Source: Terribacillus saccharophilus
Lineage (GTDB): Bacteria > Bacillota > Bacilli > Bacillales > Amphibacillaceae
Direction: 5' to 3'
DNA length: 64,000 nucleotides
NCBI GenBank assembly: GCA_900110015.1
Contig: FOCD01000002.1
Span: 372,001 to 436,000, forward strand
Below are positions 61,601 to 64,000 of this stretch, piece by piece. Position 1 is the stretch's first letter, and the number at the start of each line of letters is the position of its first letter. The notes below the pieces were generated by a model. It was not told the DNA's origin and ran no database searches. It saw only the letters and a list, made by a program, of their open reading frames with translations. The position numbers and the translations under genes were made by a program.

Positions 61601-64000
61601 TCAGCTGAATACCGTCATCCACAAAGGTTTGCGCATAATAATCAGTTGATCCAGATACCTGCTTGGAAAAGCGAGCTGAAAAGTAGTCTTTTGGTATACT
61701 AGAATGCGGACTTCCAGTTCCCCAGTCATAAGCAATTTTAGTTAATTTATTAAGTGAGTTGTTTCCTCCAACTAAAACCGCGTTACCTTTTTGCCCTTTT
61801 ACCTTATAGAACTCTGCTACCCAGTCTCCATTTGTCGGTACCAATTTACTGGCACTTTCCAAAGAGATGTCAACTTTATGCTCATTCGTATACTCGTAGC
61901 TTTCCACTTCAATAAAGTGAATATCTTCTTGCCCCGACGGTACATTTTTCTTATTCGATATGTCGAGTGTGATTGCTTCTTCACGGTATTTACTATTCTT
62001 CCAACTGTCTATGACTTTTTTGCCATCAACATAGACTCTGATACCGTCATCCGCTTTCGCTCTCAATGTGTATTTACCTGCTTTAATTTCTTGCGCAGTT
62101 ACATACTTTGTTGAGAACTTATCCTTGTTCACTCCACTCATCGGTGCTTTTGTTCCATAGTCTCTGTTCAAATTTAGGCCGTTGTCTGAGATGACCGTTT
62201 GCTTAATTGGGTCTCCACTGGCTTTTGTATTATTGAAGTAATACGCTTTCCATTGGCCAACCGGTATGATATCTGCGTAATAATAAGCTTGGTTTCGTAC
62301 CTCGCGGTAGTTCGCCTCTACGGTATGATCTCCGCTAGACAAGCCTGTAAGCAGAGCTTCTCCTGTTTGACCCCATGATCCAGTCCACTTGTCGATGTAA
62401 GTTTTTCCATCCACTTTTACGCGAACACCATCATCTGAAAGGGTGTGGATAAAGTAATCCTTTCCACCAGCTATCTTCTTAAATGACTTTCCAGTGAAAT
62501 GATCGGATGGTATCCCGCTAGGAGATCCATTGCCCCAGTACTTATCCAAATAGGTAGACGTTTCTACAACCGTACCCTTCGACGTCTCTTTCAGATTCTG
62601 ATTAGGATAATAGAAGGAGATCCATTGTTTTGTGCTTAATGTATCTTTCAATGGCTGCATTTTAAAGTTCATAAATGCTTCGTTGGTACCTTCTTTGTAC
62701 TCCAGACGTATCTTATGTACATCGGTTCCATTGCTGGACTCGGGAACATTGATGACAGTAGTTTCTTCTTTCTTATAGTTGGAAGTATTCCATCTATCCA
62801 GAACCAGCTTGTCATCAATATACATACGGAAGCCATTATCTACGAATAAGTTGACCTTATAGTGTCCAGACTCCAATTTTTGTGCAGTAGAAAAACTCGC
62901 TGAGAAATGATCTTTGTTTATACCTGACATCGGAGAACCATACCCGATATCAAAGGATAAACTTTTCCCATCGCCTTCAATTACTTTGGAAGCATCCGGC
63001 GTTCCTTCTAAGTTAGTATTATTATAGTAATAACCAACCCAGTCACCAAATGGGACAACATCAGCAAAGATGAAAGCTTCTCTCGAGTTTTCGATATAAT
63101 CCGCTTCTACTTTATGGGTGCCTTGGCCAATGTTCGTAACAATCGCAGTGTCTAGAAACTTAGAGCTATACTTAGTACGATCGATGACGGCTTTTCCATC
63201 TATCTTAAGCTTTATGCCATCATCCACAAAGGTTTGTACATAGTAGTCATTTGAACCAGATATCTGCTTGGAGAAGCGAGCTGAAAAGTAGTCTTTTGGT
63301 ATGCTAGAATTCGGACTCCCAGTTCCCCAATTATAATTTACCTGCTTCAGGTTAGATTCTAGTAAAGATGAACCTTTGTAATACTTATTTGTATAGTATT
63401 GCGCTAACCAATTTCCTTTCCCTATATAAGAACTTTCGTTAAATGAGCTTATATTAAAAGAAAGGTTACTAGAATCTTTTTTATCCCTGTGAACAATCTC
63501 AATCCAATGCTTATCACTTTGATTTAAAGTATTAGATACCTCTACCAAAGAGTTCACAGCATCAGATGAGTTATTATCCCAATGATCTACAACCAGTTCA
63601 CCGTCCAAATATACTTTATACCCGTCATCTGCACTTATATTAAATACATACTGACCTTTGGAAAGTGTTGCTTGGGTTACGTACCTCACAGAAAAGTTAT
63701 TGACTGGAACTTTATTTGGAACCGGACTTGATGTTCCAAGATTTTGCTCTATGCCTTTTCCTTTTCCTTCCACTTGCATTTTATAAACAGGTGTTCCATT
63801 AAGATTAGTATTGTCATAGTAATAAGCTAGCCACTTCCCGGTATTAACGGTCTCTAGCTTATCTCCAATTCTTTGATGAAACTGCTGCCCATTATTTGAA
63901 AGGAAATTAACATAGTCTTTTTCTGACCAAGTACTCTCTGCCCCGTTCGCTTCCAAGTCTCCCCATAAGAAAAGAGTTAGAAAGAAAGATAATAGAAACC
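58653..64000 (-). CDS. Ten-PA14-domain glucosaminidase with two SH3 modules (5' end outside window)
   Basis: At least 1782 residues. The frame stays open to the window edge, and the last visible codons give FFLTLFLWGDLEANG, the core of a signal peptide, so the start codon lies beyond 64000. Ten PA14-type modules follow, each with a W-YY-N opening and a DDG-(R/K)VY-D-K-(V/L)ID-W core. A glucosaminidase domain comes next (LLAHSLLESGNGTSKLATG, MYGIGAVDSNAEQAG, with the catalytic Glu in the LLESG motif), then two SH3b modules. It hydrolyses peptidoglycan N-acetylglucosaminyl bonds; the PA14 array probably binds glycans. PA14 modules 2-5 and 6-9 are near-identical blocks. Confidence 0.93.
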   Translation of the reverse strand, partial: FLLSFFLTLFLWGDLEANGAESTWSEKDYVNFLSNNGQQFHQRIGDKLETVNTGKWLAYYYDNTNLNGTPVYKMQVEGKGKGIEQNLGTSSPVPNKVPVNNFSVRYVTQATLSKGQYVFNISADDGYKVYLDGELVVDHWDNNSSDAVNSLVEVSNTLNQSDKHWIEIVHRDKKDSSNLSFNISSFNESSYIGKGNWLAQYYTNKYYKGSSLLESNLKQVNYNWGTGSPNSSIPKDYFSARFSKQISGSNDYYVQTFVDDGIKLKIDGKAVIDRTKYSSKFLDTAIVTNIGQGTHKVEADYIENSREAFIFADVVPFGDWVGYYYNNTNLEGTPDASKVIEGDGKSLSFDIGYGSPMSGINKDHFSASFSTAQKLESGHYKVNLFVDNGFRMYIDDKLVLDRWNTSNYKKEETTVINVPESSNGTDVHKIRLEYKEGTNEAFMNFKMQPLKDTLSTKQWISFYYPNQNLKETSKGTVVETSTYLDKYWGNGSPSGIPSDHFTGKSFKKIAGGKDYFIHTLSDDGVRVKVDGKTYIDKWTGSWGQTGEALLTGLSSGDHTVEANYREVRNQAYYYADIIPVGQWKAYYFNNTKASGDPIKQTVISDNGLNLNRDYGTKAPMSGVNKDKFSTKYVTAQEIKAGKYTLRAKADDGIRVYVDGKKVIDSWKNSKYREEAITLDISNKKNVPSGQEDIHFIEVESYEYTNEHKVDISLESASKLVPTNGDWVAEFYKVKGQKGNAVLVGGNNSLNKLTKIAYDWGTGSPHSSIPKDYFSARFSKQVSGSTDYYAQTFVDDGIQLNFDGKAIIDRTKYSSKFLDSAIITNVGKGSHTVEANYIENSNDAFIYADVVPFGDWVGYYYNNTNLEGTPDASKVIEGDGKSLSFDLGYGSPMSGINKDHFTASFSTAQKLESGHYKVNLFVDNGFRMYIDDKLILDRWNTSNYKKEETTVINVPESSDGSNVHKIRLEYREGTNEAFMNFKMQPLQDTLSTKQWISFYYPNQDLKETSKGTVVETSTYLDKYWGNGSPSGIPSDHFTGKSFKKIAGGKDYFIHTLSDDGVRVKVDGKTYIDKWTGSWGQTGEALLTGLSSGDHTVEANYREVRNQAYYYADVIPVGQWKAYYFNNTKASGDPIKQTVISDNGLNLNRDYGTKAPMSGVNKDKFSTKYVTAQEIKAGKYTLRAKADDGIRVYVDGKKVIDNWDKSKYREEAITLDISNKKNVPSGQEDIHFIEVESFEHTNEHKVDISMESADDLIPTNGDWVAEFYNNTNLTGNAVLVGGNGSLTNLSEIDYDWGKGSPHRLINEDNFSVRAQKIIEASADGEIALNALANDGIRIYVNNKKVIDKWSNGTHDISTQLPLKKGKNIIKVEYYEKSSSAFLQVGFNKTNTNYETNKYNYSFDSILDKQMALKNPPPQTDSGGYWHAASRSEVAYYLNPKNFSKDSSSYFQFMKLSGNANLNVTEVNEQVLKGKGSLAGKASAYIKAGKDYNVNEVYLLAHSLLESGNGTSKLATGQIKVNGKKVYNMYGIGAVDSNAEQAGAQYAYNQGWFTVEAAIAGGAKWIKEKYIDQGQDTLYEMRWNPERPATHQYATDIGWAVKQTARIDNVYKLISNYNVTFEEPVYSNQPSAGTNPGNDSGSGSNAETSYPDNVIGYPTTSLNFRSGPSTSYGTIGSLNTNSKLEILGQNSNGWLQVIANGKTGWVSGSYVTIKNLLQVDLDSGTLNVRSGASTSSSSVGALSNGEYVAAVLDSNENRVMENGFSKIYYNNGTAYVYSTYVNVK
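60225..63416 (-). repeat. Two tandem 1.6-kb copies of a four-PA14 block
   Basis: Landmarks in the two copies, such as ATTCGATATGTCG at 60348 and 61953, are exactly 1605 bp apart. The following GDWVAEFY module repeats at the same step (60216 and 61821). The copies remain highly similar in DNA, so the duplication is recent or kept alike by gene conversion. Confidence 0.9.

Overview
The window looks like a chromosomal segment of a low-GC Gram-positive endospore-former of the family Bacillaceae. The reasons are strong AGGAGG-type ribosome binding sites, many GTG/TTG starts, Rho-independent terminators after most units, and the gene content: poly(glycerol phosphate) teichoic acid genes, a Rap phosphatase, AbrB/Abh, RsbT-like, YvrJ, LytR-CpsA-Psr, a class D sortase and CcpA-type cre sites. 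The genus cannot be fixed from sequence alone; a moderately halophilic Virgibacillus/Terribacillus-like bacterium is only a guess. I see no rRNA, tRNA, IS element, prophage or CRISPR array.

Layout. 1-11.2 kb is mixed housekeeping and signalling: the 3' part of a LysM-NlpC/P60 hydrolase, a GyrI-like protein, an orphan RsbT-like kinase, a double DUF2294 protein, a MATE exporter, a Rap-type TPR protein with a 43-codon Phr-like exported peptide gene directly behind it, an SMP-30 lactonase, galE, a ROK sugar kinase and two acetyltransferases. 11.2-13.9 kb holds two organic-acid carriers (CitMHS and AEC), each with a perfect cre match in its promoter region. 13.9-30.1 kb is a surface-display locus: an LPNTS protein, a 35-residue membrane peptide gene, a class D sortase, and a 2902-residue LPQTG adhesin with five collagen-binding-like modules and 18 SpaA/Cna-B repeats. 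Divergent from the adhesin are a SARP-type response regulator and a two-headed hybrid histidine kinase. 30.1-30.8 kb carries the small YvrJ, DUF2922 and DUF1659 genes.

31-43.1 kb is the cell-wall polymer locus. It has an LCP ligase, a TarM/TagE-like glucosyltransferase, tagA, tagH, tagG, a stand-alone TagF-like polymerase, then divergent tagF, tagD and tagB, and finally tagO. WalR-like boxes lie before tagD and tagO. 43.2-47.2 kb is a compact polysaccharide set (MurJ/Wzx-like flippase, Wzy-like polymerase, split PssD/PssE glycosyltransferase) reading toward tagO. 47.5-50.8 kb reads the other way: a DPM1-like polyprenyl-phosphate glycosyltransferase, a DUF6020 GT-C-like membrane protein and two four-helix EamA/SMR subunits, which together resemble a three-component surface glycosylation machine.

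50.8-64 kb contains a TetR/SDR pair, an AbrB-like regulator, a transglycosylase with cell-wall-binding repeats, a GT4 enzyme, a YknW/YknX-like pair without its ABC partners, and a large glucosaminidase with ten PA14 modules that runs off the right edge. Most genes from 13.9 kb onward build, decorate, remodel or attach things to the cell wall.
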